From positions 186,001 to 250,000 of the forward strand of contig JAJEAA010000029.1 in NCBI GenBank assembly GCA_022824365.1: 64,000 bases of DNA. The letters are read 5' to 3'. Each line of letters begins with the position of its first letter. Position 1 is the stretch's first letter. Shown one piece after another: positions 26,466-34,449 of this stretch. The notes under the pieces were generated by a model that had not been told where the DNA came from, did not search any database, and worked only from the letters and a program-made list of their open reading frames with translations. The position numbers and the translations under genes were made by a program. Source of the stretch: Anaerolineae bacterium (GTDB lineage Bacteria; Chloroflexota; Anaerolineae; Aggregatilineales; Phototrophicaceae).

Positions 26466-27229
26466 GCCACGCGCCAAGATTGACCGCCTTTGCCATCCCG
26501 GCTATCCCGCTCATCCGCTCAGGTGATGATATTGTTGACATAATCCTGGCGCGGGCGGCTGCGGCGGATATGCAAATCCAAGATGGCGATGTATTGGTCA
26601 TCGCGTCCAAGATCGTCGCCAAAGCCGAGGGACGTTATTTGCGCTTGTCAGAGGTATGCCCTTCGGAGCGGGCCGATGCGCTGGCGGCCGAGACGGGAAA
26701 GAATCCTCGCCTGGTCGAGTTGATCTTGCAGGAGTCCAACGCGATCTCGCGCAAGCGCCTGGGCGTACTGGTCACGGAGCATCGTCTGGGTTTCGTCTCC
26801 GCCAATGCCGGCGTCGATCAGAGCAATATAGAAGCAGGTGATGATGCGGCGCTGCTTTTGCCGCGCGATCCAGATGGCGCGGCCGCCGCGATTCGCGCCG
26901 ATATCAAGGCGCGTTGCAGCATCGATGTCGCCGTCATCATCAGCGATACGCACGGCCGAGCCTTTCGTGTGGGCAATGTAGGCGTCGCCATCGGCGCTGC
27001 CGGCTTGCCGGCGGTCAAGGATCTGCGCGGCAGCCGCGATCTCTATGGTCGCATGCTTGAGGTGACGCAATTGGCTTACGCCGATCTGGTCGCGTCGACG
27101 GCGCACTTGCTTTCCGGTGAAGCGGACGAAGGTTTGCCGGCGGTCGTGATCCGTGGACTGGACCTGAGCGCAAAGCACGGACGCGCGGCTGATATGATCC
27201 GTTCGGCCGAGCATGATCTTTATCGCTAA
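26462..27229 (+). CDS. cofE: Coenzyme F420-0:L-glutamate ligase
   Basis: The 255-residue enzyme adds glutamates to F420-0 with GTP. GDVLVIASKIVAKAEGR (about 40-58) is the diagnostic CofE block, then LVTEHRLGFVSANAGVDQSN and the metal-binding VIISDTHGRAFRVGNVGVAIG. It corresponds to the N-terminal domain of mycobacterial FbiB; the C-terminal domain is a separate gene here, directly downstream. Overlaps npdG by 4 bp. Confidence 0.94.
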   Translation: MSHAPRLTAFAIPAIPLIRSGDDIVDIILARAAAADMQIQDGDVLVIASKIVAKAEGRYLRLSEVCPSERADALAAETGKNPRLVELILQESNAISRKRLGVLVTEHRLGFVSANAGVDQSNIEAGDDAALLLPRDPDGAAAAIRADIKARCSIDVAVIISDTHGRAFRVGNVGVAIGAAGLPAVKDLRGSRDLYGRMLEVTQLAYADLVASTAHLLSGEADEGLPAVVIRGLDLSAKHGRAADMIRSAEHDLYR

Positions 27230-27236
27230 GTCAGCG

Positions 27237-27842
27237 ATGAATCCCGACGCCCTGCTGCAATTCATGCGCGAGCGCCGCTCACTGCGACGCTATGAGGCGC
27301 GTGCCGTTCCGCCGGAATGCATCGAGCAATTGCTGGAAGCCGCCAGTTGGGCGCCATCCGCTCATAACCGGCAGCCCTGGCGCTTCGTGGTTATAGAAGC
27401 GCCCGCTATCAAGGAGCGGCTGGCGCGGGAAATGGGCGCGCGCCTACGCCTCGACTTGCAAGCGGATGGTATGGCGGAAGAGTTCATCGAGAACGATGTC
27501 GGGCGTTCCTACGCGCGCATTACCTCGGCGCCGCTTTTGCTCCTGCTCTGTATGAGTCTTGGCGATATGGATGTCTATGCCGACGACCAGCGCAACGCGC
27601 ACGAGGCGACCATGGCGCAACAAAGCGCGGCGATGGCGGGCCAGAATATATTACTGATGGCCGCCAGCCTCGGCTTAGGCGCTTGCTGGATGTGCGCGCC
27701 CTTGTTCTGCCAGGGCTTAGTCGCATCGGTTTTGGACCTGCCCGTCGACTGGCGACCGCAAGGCATGATCACGTTGGGTTATCCGGCGCAGATTCGAAAG
27801 CGAAGCCGCGACCCTTGGGAAGCAAAAACATTGTGGCGATAG
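27237..27842 (+). CDS. Nitroreductase-fold protein resembling the C-terminal domain of FbiB
   Basis: A 201-residue FMN-binding nitroreductase. FMRERRSLRRYEAR and ASWAPSAHNRQPWRFVVI are the FMN phosphate and ring site, followed by AASLGLGACWMCAPLF. In mycobacteria this domain is fused to CofE as FbiB and reduces dehydro-F420-0 to F420-0. Being next to cofE and cofD, the free-standing protein most likely does the same step. The start could be 27213, which overlaps cofE, but homologs begin near MNPDALLQFM; this remains uncertain as neither has a good ribosome site. The end overlaps cofD by 10 bp. Confidence 0.82.
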   Translation: MNPDALLQFMRERRSLRRYEARAVPPECIEQLLEAASWAPSAHNRQPWRFVVIEAPAIKERLAREMGARLRLDLQADGMAEEFIENDVGRSYARITSAPLLLLLCMSLGDMDVYADDQRNAHEATMAQQSAAMAGQNILLMAASLGLGACWMCAPLFCQGLVASVLDLPVDWRPQGMITLGYPAQIRKRSRDPWEAKTLWR

Positions 27843-28777
27843 ACAAGAATGTTGTTGTCCTGATCGGCGGCGTCGGCGGAGCCAAGCTGGCGCTCGGTTT
27901 GAGCCAGGTGGTGAAGCCCGAAAGGCTAACCTTCATCGTCAACACTGGCGATGATTTCTGGCATCTCGGCCTAAAAATCTGCCCGGACCTCGATACGCTG
28001 ATGTATACTCTGTCCGGCTTGGTTGACCCCGCCACTGGCTGGGGCGTCGCGCATGACTCCGATGCGGTATTAAGAAGCCTGCATGTAAATTTTGGTCTTG
28101 AGCCCTGGTTTCGGCTCGGTGACAAAGACCTGGCCACGCATCTCATGCGGACGCAAATGTTGCGATCAGGAAACACGCTGACCGAAGCGACTGTGTGCCT
28201 GACTGAGCGTTTAGGCATTCGCGCGCGCTTGCTGCCTATGTCCGATGCCGAAGTGCCAACGATCGTGGATACCGCCGAAAAGGGCGAGCTCGGTTTTCAA
28301 AAATACTTCGTAAAGCACCGCTGGCAGCCGACTGTCAGATCGATACGACATCAGAATTGTGAAAGGGCGCAAGTTTCGACGGCTGTCCAAGCGGCCCTTG
28401 CCGCCGCGGATATGGTGTTGCTTGCGCCATCCAACCCCTGGCTTTCGCTGGCGCCGATCCTGGCGGTTCCCGGTCTGCGCGCCCTCCTCAAAGACCTGAC
28501 CTTGCCAATTGTGGCGGTGACGCCGATTATTGCTGGCGACGCTGTAAAAGGTCCGACGGCAAAGATCATGACTGAGCTTGGCATTGATGTATCGGCGAAG
28601 TCAGTGGTCGATTACTTCGGCGTCTTGATTAATGGTTTTGTTGACGACATTCGCAACGAGCCCTTTGACGATGGGAGGCTGCGTCTGGCGCGGATGGATA
28701 CGCTGATGACAGACCTGTCGGCCAAGGTCGGCCTGGCGCGCGCAATTCTGGCTTGGATCGAGGGCTGGGCGCCATGA
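27833..28777 (+). CDS. cofD: 2-phospho-L-lactate (or PEP) transferase of F420 synthesis
   Basis: A 314-residue CofD/FbiA enzyme joining the guanylylated side-chain precursor to FO. VVVLIGGVGGAKLALGL (from residue 7) is the family start, NTGDDFWHLGLKICPDLDT the FO/metal site and LLAPSNPWLSLAPIL the late signature. I place the start at GTG 27833, preceded by GGGAAG, since the ORF-track start (27683) lies within the preceding gene and is in excess of the family length (about 310). Overlap with cofC by 4 bp (ATGA) indicates coupled translation. Confidence 0.92.
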   Translation: MAIDKNVVVLIGGVGGAKLALGLSQVVKPERLTFIVNTGDDFWHLGLKICPDLDTLMYTLSGLVDPATGWGVAHDSDAVLRSLHVNFGLEPWFRLGDKDLATHLMRTQMLRSGNTLTEATVCLTERLGIRARLLPMSDAEVPTIVDTAEKGELGFQKYFVKHRWQPTVRSIRHQNCERAQVSTAVQAALAAADMVLLAPSNPWLSLAPILAVPGLRALLKDLTLPIVAVTPIIAGDAVKGPTAKIMTELGIDVSAKSVVDYFGVLINGFVDDIRNEPFDDGRLRLARMDTLMTDLSAKVGLARAILAWIEGWAP

Positions 28778-29421
28778 GCCTTTGGGCTATCATTCCGGTG
28801 AAACCGCTGAAAAACGCCAAGAGTCGCCTGGCGCCGGCTTTGCTGCCCAATCAGCGATTCGAATTGGCTCAAGCGATGTTTCGCCATGTGCTCTCTGTGA
28901 CCGCTACAATTCAACAGGTCACAGGCGTGCTGGTGATTTCCCGCGATACCAAGGCGCTGGCGATAGCCCGGGAATTGGGCGCTAAGACCTTGCAGGAAGG
29001 CGCTTTATCGAATCTTAATCCCGCGCTCCTGCGAGCGACCATGGTGGTCAAGAGCTGGCGCGCCGACGCTGTTCTGATCTTGCCGGCGGACCTGCCCTTC
29101 ATCAATGCGGAAGACATCCGCGCGATGATCCGGCTGGCTGATGAAGATTCTCTTGTCATCGCCACCGATCGCGAACGCGATGGCACCAACGCCCTGCTGA
29201 TTCGCCCGCCCGGCGCGATCGAATATGAATACGGCCGCGGCAGTTACGCGCGGCATATTCACTTGGCGGAGAAAGTCGGCCTGCGTGTCTCCACCTATCA
29301 ATCTGACCGAATGGCTCTGGATATTGATGTTCCTGAGGATCTCAGAGATTATCAGGAAATCCTGGCGGGCGGCCAGTTCGGTCACTTGCCGTCCTTCCCG
29401 CTGGCGCTCGGCGCGAGTTGA
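28774..29421 (+). CDS. cofC: 2-phospho-L-lactate guanylyltransferase-type enzyme (CofC/FbiD)
   Basis: The 215-residue nucleotidyltransferase activates 2-phospholactate or phosphoenolpyruvate with GTP for CofD. IIPVKPLKNAKSRLAPAL is the family-specific N-terminus with the GTP-binding K..KSRL pattern, and LILPADLPFI holds the metal-binding Asp. GRGSYARHIHLAEKVGL and DIDVPEDL are later conserved blocks. Start at 28774 overlaps the cofD stop as ATGA. With the nitroreductase beside it, the PEP (dehydro-F420) route is more likely than the phospholactate route. No fbiC/cofGH for the FO core is in the window. Confidence 0.92.
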   Translation: MSLWAIIPVKPLKNAKSRLAPALLPNQRFELAQAMFRHVLSVTATIQQVTGVLVISRDTKALAIARELGAKTLQEGALSNLNPALLRATMVVKSWRADAVLILPADLPFINAEDIRAMIRLADEDSLVIATDRERDGTNALLIRPPGAIEYEYGRGSYARHIHLAEKVGLRVSTYQSDRMALDIDVPEDLRDYQEILAGGQFGHLPSFPLALGAS

Positions 29422-29435
29422 GGTCGGGGCATGAT

Positions 29436-29463
29436 TTGCCTCAAGAGGCGATGATGATAGATA
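29436..29463 (+). promoter_or_regulatory. Possible internal promoter before the F420 oxidoreductase
   Basis: TTGCCT (29436-29441), 16 bp, TAGATA (29458-29463) within the 84-bp gap that is the widest inside the F420 part. Weak matches, so tentative. Confidence 0.28.
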
Positions 29464-29505
29464 ATATCGGTGACAAGGGATGCACTAGCGAACTGGAGAA
29501 TTCTC

Positions 29506-30510
29506 ATGGCTGATCGGGTAGCGCTTTATCTGCAGGACGCGCACAATTTGGCTGACGCGATCGAATATGTGAAATATGCTGAGTTATGCGGTTTTGAGGC
29601 GGTCTGGCAAGCCGAAAGCCGCCTGGTTCGCGACGCGATCGTGCCGATGGCCGCTTTCGCCGCCGTCACCTCGCGCATCAAAATCGGCTCGGGCGTGATT
29701 AACAACTGGACGCGAAACGCCGCCGTGATCGCTGCCACTTTCCTCACGCTGGATGACTTGGCGGAAGACCGTATCTACTGCGGCATTGGCGCTTGGTGGG
29801 ATCCTCTGGCGGCGAAAGTCGGCATCACCCGCCGCAAAAACCTGCTCGCCATGCGCGAAGTGGTGACTGTGGTCCGTCGACTGTTGAATCGTGAACGCGT
29901 CAGCTTTGATGGCGAATTTGTCCAGATGGATGACGTGGAACTGGATGTCGTGCATGGACGCAAGGAACCACGTAACGTGCCCATATATATTGGCGCGACC
30001 GGGCCGAAGATGATGGCGCTCACGGGTGAAATCGCTGACGGCGCCGTGCTGAATTATTTGGTCTCTCCCAAATATAATGAGATGGCGATGGCGCAACTGG
30101 AGATCGGGGCGAAGAAGGCAGGCAAATCGATCCATGATGTGGATCGGCCCCAGCTTGTCGTCTGCTCGGTGGATAATGATCGAGCCAAGGCGCTCGACGC
30201 CGCCCGCAAACTCGTGACGCAATACCTTGGGCAACAGCCGCATATCATGAAAGCCAGCGGCGTCAGCCAAGAATTGCTCGATGAAATCGGACAAGTTTTG
30301 ACCTGGCCCGCTACCGAGGAGCAGATCCTGGAAGCGATGAAGCTGGTGCCGGACGAAGTCGTGCAGATGATTACCGCTTCCGGGACGCCGGCTGAAGTCA
30401 AGGCCAAGGTGCGTGAGTATATCGCGGCAGGCGCGACTTGTCCCATTCTTTACCCGCTGGGTGAGGATGTTCGCCTCATGATCGACACCTTCGCCGGCGG
30501 CTACTCGTAA
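29506..30510 (+). CDS. LLM-class F420-dependent oxidoreductase (Mer-like)
   Basis: A 334-residue TIM-barrel protein of the luciferase-like monooxygenase superfamily in its F420-dependent branch. [19 protein letters not shown] and [20 protein letters not shown] resemble methylenetetrahydromethanopterin reductase (Mer) and related enzymes; [23 protein letters not shown] is the common cofactor block. It would use F420H2 to reduce, or F420 to oxidise, an unknown substrate. The start at 29506 fits CTGGAG upstream. Its position directly after cofC makes F420 use very likely. A Mer-like role on folate or methanopterin is possible but unproven. Confidence 0.85.
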   Translation: MADRVALYLQDAHNLADAIEYVKYAELCGFEAVWQAESRLVRDAIVPMAAFAAVTSRIKIGSGVINNWTRNAAVIAATFLTLDDLAEDRIYCGIGAWWDPLAAKVGITRRKNLLAMREVVTVVRRLLNRERVSFDGEFVQMDDVELDVVHGRKEPRNVPIYIGATGPKMMALTGEIADGAVLNYLVSPKYNEMAMAQLEIGAKKAGKSIHDVDRPQLVVCSVDNDRAKALDAARKLVTQYLGQQPHIMKASGVSQELLDEIGQVLTWPATEEQILEAMKLVPDEVVQMITASGTPAEVKAKVREYIAAGATCPILYPLGEDVRLMIDTFAGGYS

Positions 30511-30562
30511 TAGACTCGACGAGGCAATAGAAGAAAGCGCGTATCAGAAAGCTATCGGCGGT

Positions 30563-31174
30563 GTGAAGATCCTCTGTGTAAGCGATATCGAGATGCCGCA
30601 ATTGCATAACGCGGTGAACCTGCGCCGACAGTACAGCGATATTGACATCATTATCAGCTGTGGCGATCTGTCGCCTGGCTACCTAGATTTCATTACGAGC
30701 ATCACCAGTGTGCCGATGTTTTACGTTCGCGGCAACCACGACGAGGCCTATGATCATGAGCCGCCCGGCGGCATCAATCTTCACCAGCAAGTAGTCGAAT
30801 ATGGCGGGATCACCATGGCCGGCCTGGAAGGCTCGATCAGGTACAACAAGGGGCGCATCCAATATACTCAGTCACAAATGCAGCGTATGGTCTTGGGGCT
30901 GGCGCCGGCGGTTCTTTGGCATCGTTGGGTGCGCAAGCGCGGCATTGACCTCTTCGTAACACATTCGCCGCCGAAAGATATTCACGACGGCTCGGATGTC
31001 GCTCATCGCGGCTTCAGCAGTTTTCTGGTCTTTATGCGCTGGTTCCAGCCGCGGTACATGCTTCACGGGCATGTCCATACCTGGGATCGCCGCAAGACAG
31101 TGCGGACCGAGTTCGAATCGACCTGCGTCATGAACATTAATCCTTTCACGATCTTGGAGCTTGATCCCGTTTGA
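30563..31174 (+). CDS. Calcineurin-like metallophosphoesterase
   Basis: A 203-residue cytoplasmic phosphoesterase with GTG start. The dimetal site is read as KILCVSDIE, IIISCGDLSPGY, VRGNHDE, VTHSPPKDIHDG and LHGHVHTW, in the expected order. The first motif is D-x-E instead of the usual D-x-H, a variation in the first metal-binding position. It may hydrolyse a phosphoester or cyclic nucleotide; the substrate is unknown. It lies between the F420 oxidoreductase and the Mo-hydroxylase subunits, with gaps of about 50 and 40 bp, so is probably co-transcribed. Confidence 0.84.
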   Translation: MKILCVSDIEMPQLHNAVNLRRQYSDIDIIISCGDLSPGYLDFITSITSVPMFYVRGNHDEAYDHEPPGGINLHQQVVEYGGITMAGLEGSIRYNKGRIQYTQSQMQRMVLGLAPAVLWHRWVRKRGIDLFVTHSPPKDIHDGSDVAHRGFSSFLVFMRWFQPRYMLHGHVHTWDRRKTVRTEFESTCVMNINPFTILELDPV

Positions 31175-31215
31175 GCGAGAGCAGCCGAGATCAAGCGATT
31201 GGAGGCACAGACTGA

Positions 31216-32643
31216 ATGTGGCGAGCTTATTACAGTGTCAGCAGCATTGATGAAGCGCTCGCGCTTTTGGACGAACACCAGGCGACAGCGCGTATTGTGG
31301 CCGGCGGCACCGATCTGATCATCGAGATGGAACACGGCGGACATCCTCAGCTAAAAGCGCTGATTGATATCACCCGCGTGCCCGGTCTGGATCAAATTCG
31401 CCTCGAAGACGACACGATTGTATTGGGCCCACTCGTGACCCACAACCATGTCGTGAGCAGTGAATTGATCCGGCTGAGGGCGCTTCCGCTGGCGCAAGCA
31501 TCTTGGGAAGTCGGCGCGCCTCAAATACGTAACCGCGCCACTGTCGCCGGCAATCTGATCACCGCGTCGCCCGCCAACGATACCATCACGCCGCTGATCG
31601 CCATGGATGCCGAAGTGACCCTGGTTTCGGCCGAAGGCGAACGGACGCTGAAGCTGGCCGATTTCTATAGCGGCTTTCGACAGACCGTCCTCCGTCCGAA
31701 TGAGCTGCTGCTTGCCATTCGCATTCCGGCGCTGGAAGCCGACCAGCGCGGTGTTTTTCTGAAACTGGGCTTGCGGCGCGCCCAAGCCATTTCTGTTGTG
31801 GATGTCGCTGCAGTTTTGCGTCGCGACAAAGATCAACGGGTTGCGGAGGCTCGCATAACGCTAGGCAGCGTTGCCGCTACTATCATTCGCGTGCCCGCCG
31901 CCGAGCAATTCTTGCTTGGCAAGCGGTTGACGGCGGAGACGATCGCCGAGGCCGGGCGCCTAGCCAGCGCGACTGCTACGCCGATCGACGATGTACGCGG
32001 CAGCGCCGAGTATCGTAGCGAAATGGTCAAGATCCTAGTCCTACGCGCGCTGCGCCAGTTGGCGGCGGCTGAGCAAGAGAGCGGCTTGCCCGCTGCGCCT
32101 CCCATGCTCTGGGGCGGAGATGGCGCCATCGTAAAGCGCGGTCTCCCGCGGCAAATCCTTCATAGGCCCGATACGCCGATCGAATGCCGCGTCAACGGCG
32201 AAGACTTGAGCATCCCCACCGGTCAACAGAAATCACTGCTGCATTGGCTCCGCGATGATGTCGGCCTGCTCGGCGCCAAGGAAGGCTGCGCCGAAGGCGA
32301 ATGTGGCGCTTGCACGGTCTTCTTGGATGATGTGGCGGTCATGTCGTGCATGGTGCACGCGCCGAGGGCGCATGGCGCCGCGGTCGTCACGGTCGAAGGC
32401 TTGCGGCAGGGCGAGCGTCTGCATCCTATTCAACAAGCTTTCATCGATGAAGCCGCCGTTCAATGCGGTTACTGCACACCGGGCTTCTTGATGGCGGGGG
32501 CCAAACTTCTGGAAGAAATTGCCGAACCCGACACTGAACAGATCAACTACAGTATCAGCGGCAACCTTTGTCGCTGCACCGGCTATTATAAAATCGTGGA
32601 GGCTTTTCGTCAGGCGAGCAAAGCGAAGGCGAGAATCAGATAA
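31216..32643 (+). CDS. Molybdenum hydroxylase (xanthine dehydrogenase family) FAD and [2Fe-2S] subunits fused
   Basis: A 475-residue fusion. Residues about 1-285 are a CoxM/XdhB-type FAD domain (ATARIVAGGTDLIIEME, then APQIRNRATVAGNLITASPANDT). Residues about 318-475 are a CoxS/XdhC-type ferredoxin part: CAEGECGACTVFLDD holds three Cys of cluster one with the fourth in MSCM, and CGYCTPGFLM plus CRCTGYYKIV bind the second cluster. It carries electrons from the Mo site to FAD. The order FAD then Fe-S is unlike fused xanthine dehydrogenases, where Fe-S comes first. GGAGG lies 9 bp upstream of the start. Substrate likely a purine, from context. Confidence 0.93.
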   Translation: MWRAYYSVSSIDEALALLDEHQATARIVAGGTDLIIEMEHGGHPQLKALIDITRVPGLDQIRLEDDTIVLGPLVTHNHVVSSELIRLRALPLAQASWEVGAPQIRNRATVAGNLITASPANDTITPLIAMDAEVTLVSAEGERTLKLADFYSGFRQTVLRPNELLLAIRIPALEADQRGVFLKLGLRRAQAISVVDVAAVLRRDKDQRVAEARITLGSVAATIIRVPAAEQFLLGKRLTAETIAEAGRLASATATPIDDVRGSAEYRSEMVKILVLRALRQLAAAEQESGLPAAPPMLWGGDGAIVKRGLPRQILHRPDTPIECRVNGEDLSIPTGQQKSLLHWLRDDVGLLGAKEGCAEGECGACTVFLDDVAVMSCMVHAPRAHGAAVVTVEGLRQGERLHPIQQAFIDEAAVQCGYCTPGFLMAGAKLLEEIAEPDTEQINYSISGNLCRCTGYYKIVEAFRQASKAKARIR

Positions 32644-32652
32644 GGACAGCGT

Positions 32653-34407
32653 ATGGACCGACGCGTTCCCAAAACAGGCAGCGAAGAAGTCGAACTTTAT
32701 ATGCGCACTTATTATTCGCTGCTGCGCTCCAGCGATAGCATCAAGATCGAGACCTTGGTCGAAAGCCATTTGGCAATGTCATCGTCATTGCACGAGCATG
32801 CTGATGCCGCCGAGCTGGATGCCTCCGCTTTGATGTATAGCGCTTTGCGCCTGCCCAGTTGTATCATCGATGTCGACGAGGTCCTGGTCGGGCAATTGGA
32901 GCGCGCATTCGTCGCCGCTGGCTACAAGAACATCTCAGCCTGGCAGCGCGTCTATGCGCCTGGCCGCCGCCGCCGCACGCACTTCAATGGCGATAGCGCC
33001 ATGGCGGTTTTCATTGTCAGCCGCTCCGATATTGACGATCTCGTGCCTATGTTGACCGCTTTTCAGATCGAATGGAACAAGTTGCACCGTCTGCTGCAGG
33101 CGGAGGACTTGCGCCTTCTGCTTGAACCCTTTGCCGAGGAGGGCCGGCTGCCGGATGCGGAATTCGATGAACTGGCGACTTGCCTGCGGATGGCCGTTAG
33201 CGACTTGCGACGCCTCCAGCTGTTGTGGGGCGCCGACTTCGTGAATAACTTGCTGCGCATCGGACGACGGCGCAAGAGCATGACCTTGCGTTTGATCTCC
33301 GGCTCGCTCGCCGATTATCGCCGCGCGACTGCCTCCTGGTGGTATGAACTCTGTGAAGAGATGGCGCTTGCCGACATAGATCTTCAGGAACGGCCCGTTT
33401 ACTTCGTCTCCAGCAATACCCATTCCTTGATCAATTTGCTGGCCGGTTTCGCCCGCCGCTTTGAAGAGAGCCTGGTCAACTATATCGAGCAGTTTGAAGA
33501 AAAGTCGCTGCTGACCGAGTACGAAGATCTCAAAGAGAGCTACCACAAGAGCATCGATAACTTCTTGTATTTTGTCTTGCGTCAATATCTTTCGGAACAA
33601 GGCGGTCAGGCGAAACGCATACTCCAGAAAGAGGAACATCGCCTCGGCATCCATCGTGTGCCCAGCCGGCACGGCTTCGAAATGGAAACACAGGTGATCG
33701 AACTGGGTAAACTGGAAGCGCAATGGTTTGATCCGCGCCTGGGCCGGGCTGATGACCTAGAGCCTTTGCGACATAGCAACGCCATCATCATCAATATTGA
33801 TTACCCGCTGGGTATGGCGTCTTATGAGCTTCTTAGCCGGATATCCCAAGGCGTTGGCCGGCTTGATGGCGTCTATGTCATGGGCAAGGCGGCCACGCTA
33901 AACGGTCGCATCGGCGATATGATGATCCCGAACGTGATTCACGATGAGCACTCGCAGAATACCTACCTCTTTCGCAACTGCTTTACCGCGCGTCACGTCC
34001 GCTCCTGGATGGAGCACGGCAACGTCCTTGACAATCAGAAAGCGGTCACCGTTCTGGGCACCTTTCTGCAGAACCCGCACTATATGAGCGTTTTCTACAA
34101 AGAAGGCTACACCGATATCGAAATGGAAGGCGGACCATACCTTTCGGCGGTATACGAGGCCTTCCGCCCGCAGCGGCATCCGGTGAATGAAATTGTAAAT
34201 CTGCATTCGGTGCGCTTTGATATCGGCTTCTTGCATTACGCATCGGATAAACCCATGAATCGCGGGCAGAACCTGGGCGCGGGCAGCTTGAGTTATGGCG
34301 GTGTGGAGCCGACCTATGCTGCCGCCATCGCTATATTGCGCCGCATCTTTTACAACGAAACGGAAAAGTTCATTGAGACGACATTCGAGGCGATTCCATC
34401 GTATTGA
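32653..34407 (+). CDS. Large protein of unknown function between the Mo-hydroxylase subunits
   Basis: A 584-residue soluble protein, start 9 bp after the fused subunit. Residues 1-250 are helical and charged, without a known motif. The middle (about 245-350) has YFVSSNTHSLINLLAGFARRFEE and a long helix. The last 200 residues include GVYVMGKAATLNGRIGDMMIPN, then IEMEGGPYLSAVYEAF and SLSYGGVEPTYAAAIAILRR. The pair G.GK....GRIGD and MEGG...AVYEA loosely recalls the nucleoside phosphorylase/hydrolase fold (MTAN/PNP), where a late Met-Glu binds ribose. I cannot name the family. Position inside a purine hydroxylase gene set makes a nucleoside-related role attractive but unproven. Confidence 0.72.
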   Translation: MDRRVPKTGSEEVELYMRTYYSLLRSSDSIKIETLVESHLAMSSSLHEHADAAELDASALMYSALRLPSCIIDVDEVLVGQLERAFVAAGYKNISAWQRVYAPGRRRRTHFNGDSAMAVFIVSRSDIDDLVPMLTAFQIEWNKLHRLLQAEDLRLLLEPFAEEGRLPDAEFDELATCLRMAVSDLRRLQLLWGADFVNNLLRIGRRRKSMTLRLISGSLADYRRATASWWYELCEEMALADIDLQERPVYFVSSNTHSLINLLAGFARRFEESLVNYIEQFEEKSLLTEYEDLKESYHKSIDNFLYFVLRQYLSEQGGQAKRILQKEEHRLGIHRVPSRHGFEMETQVIELGKLEAQWFDPRLGRADDLEPLRHSNAIIINIDYPLGMASYELLSRISQGVGRLDGVYVMGKAATLNGRIGDMMIPNVIHDEHSQNTYLFRNCFTARHVRSWMEHGNVLDNQKAVTVLGTFLQNPHYMSVFYKEGYTDIEMEGGPYLSAVYEAFRPQRHPVNEIVNLHSVRFDIGFLHYASDKPMNRGQNLGAGSLSYGGVEPTYAAAIAILRRIFYNETEKFIETTFEAIPSY

Positions 34408-34449
34408 TGCGTCCGCATCCCTGTACGCCACTTTCCGAGGTACAAACCT

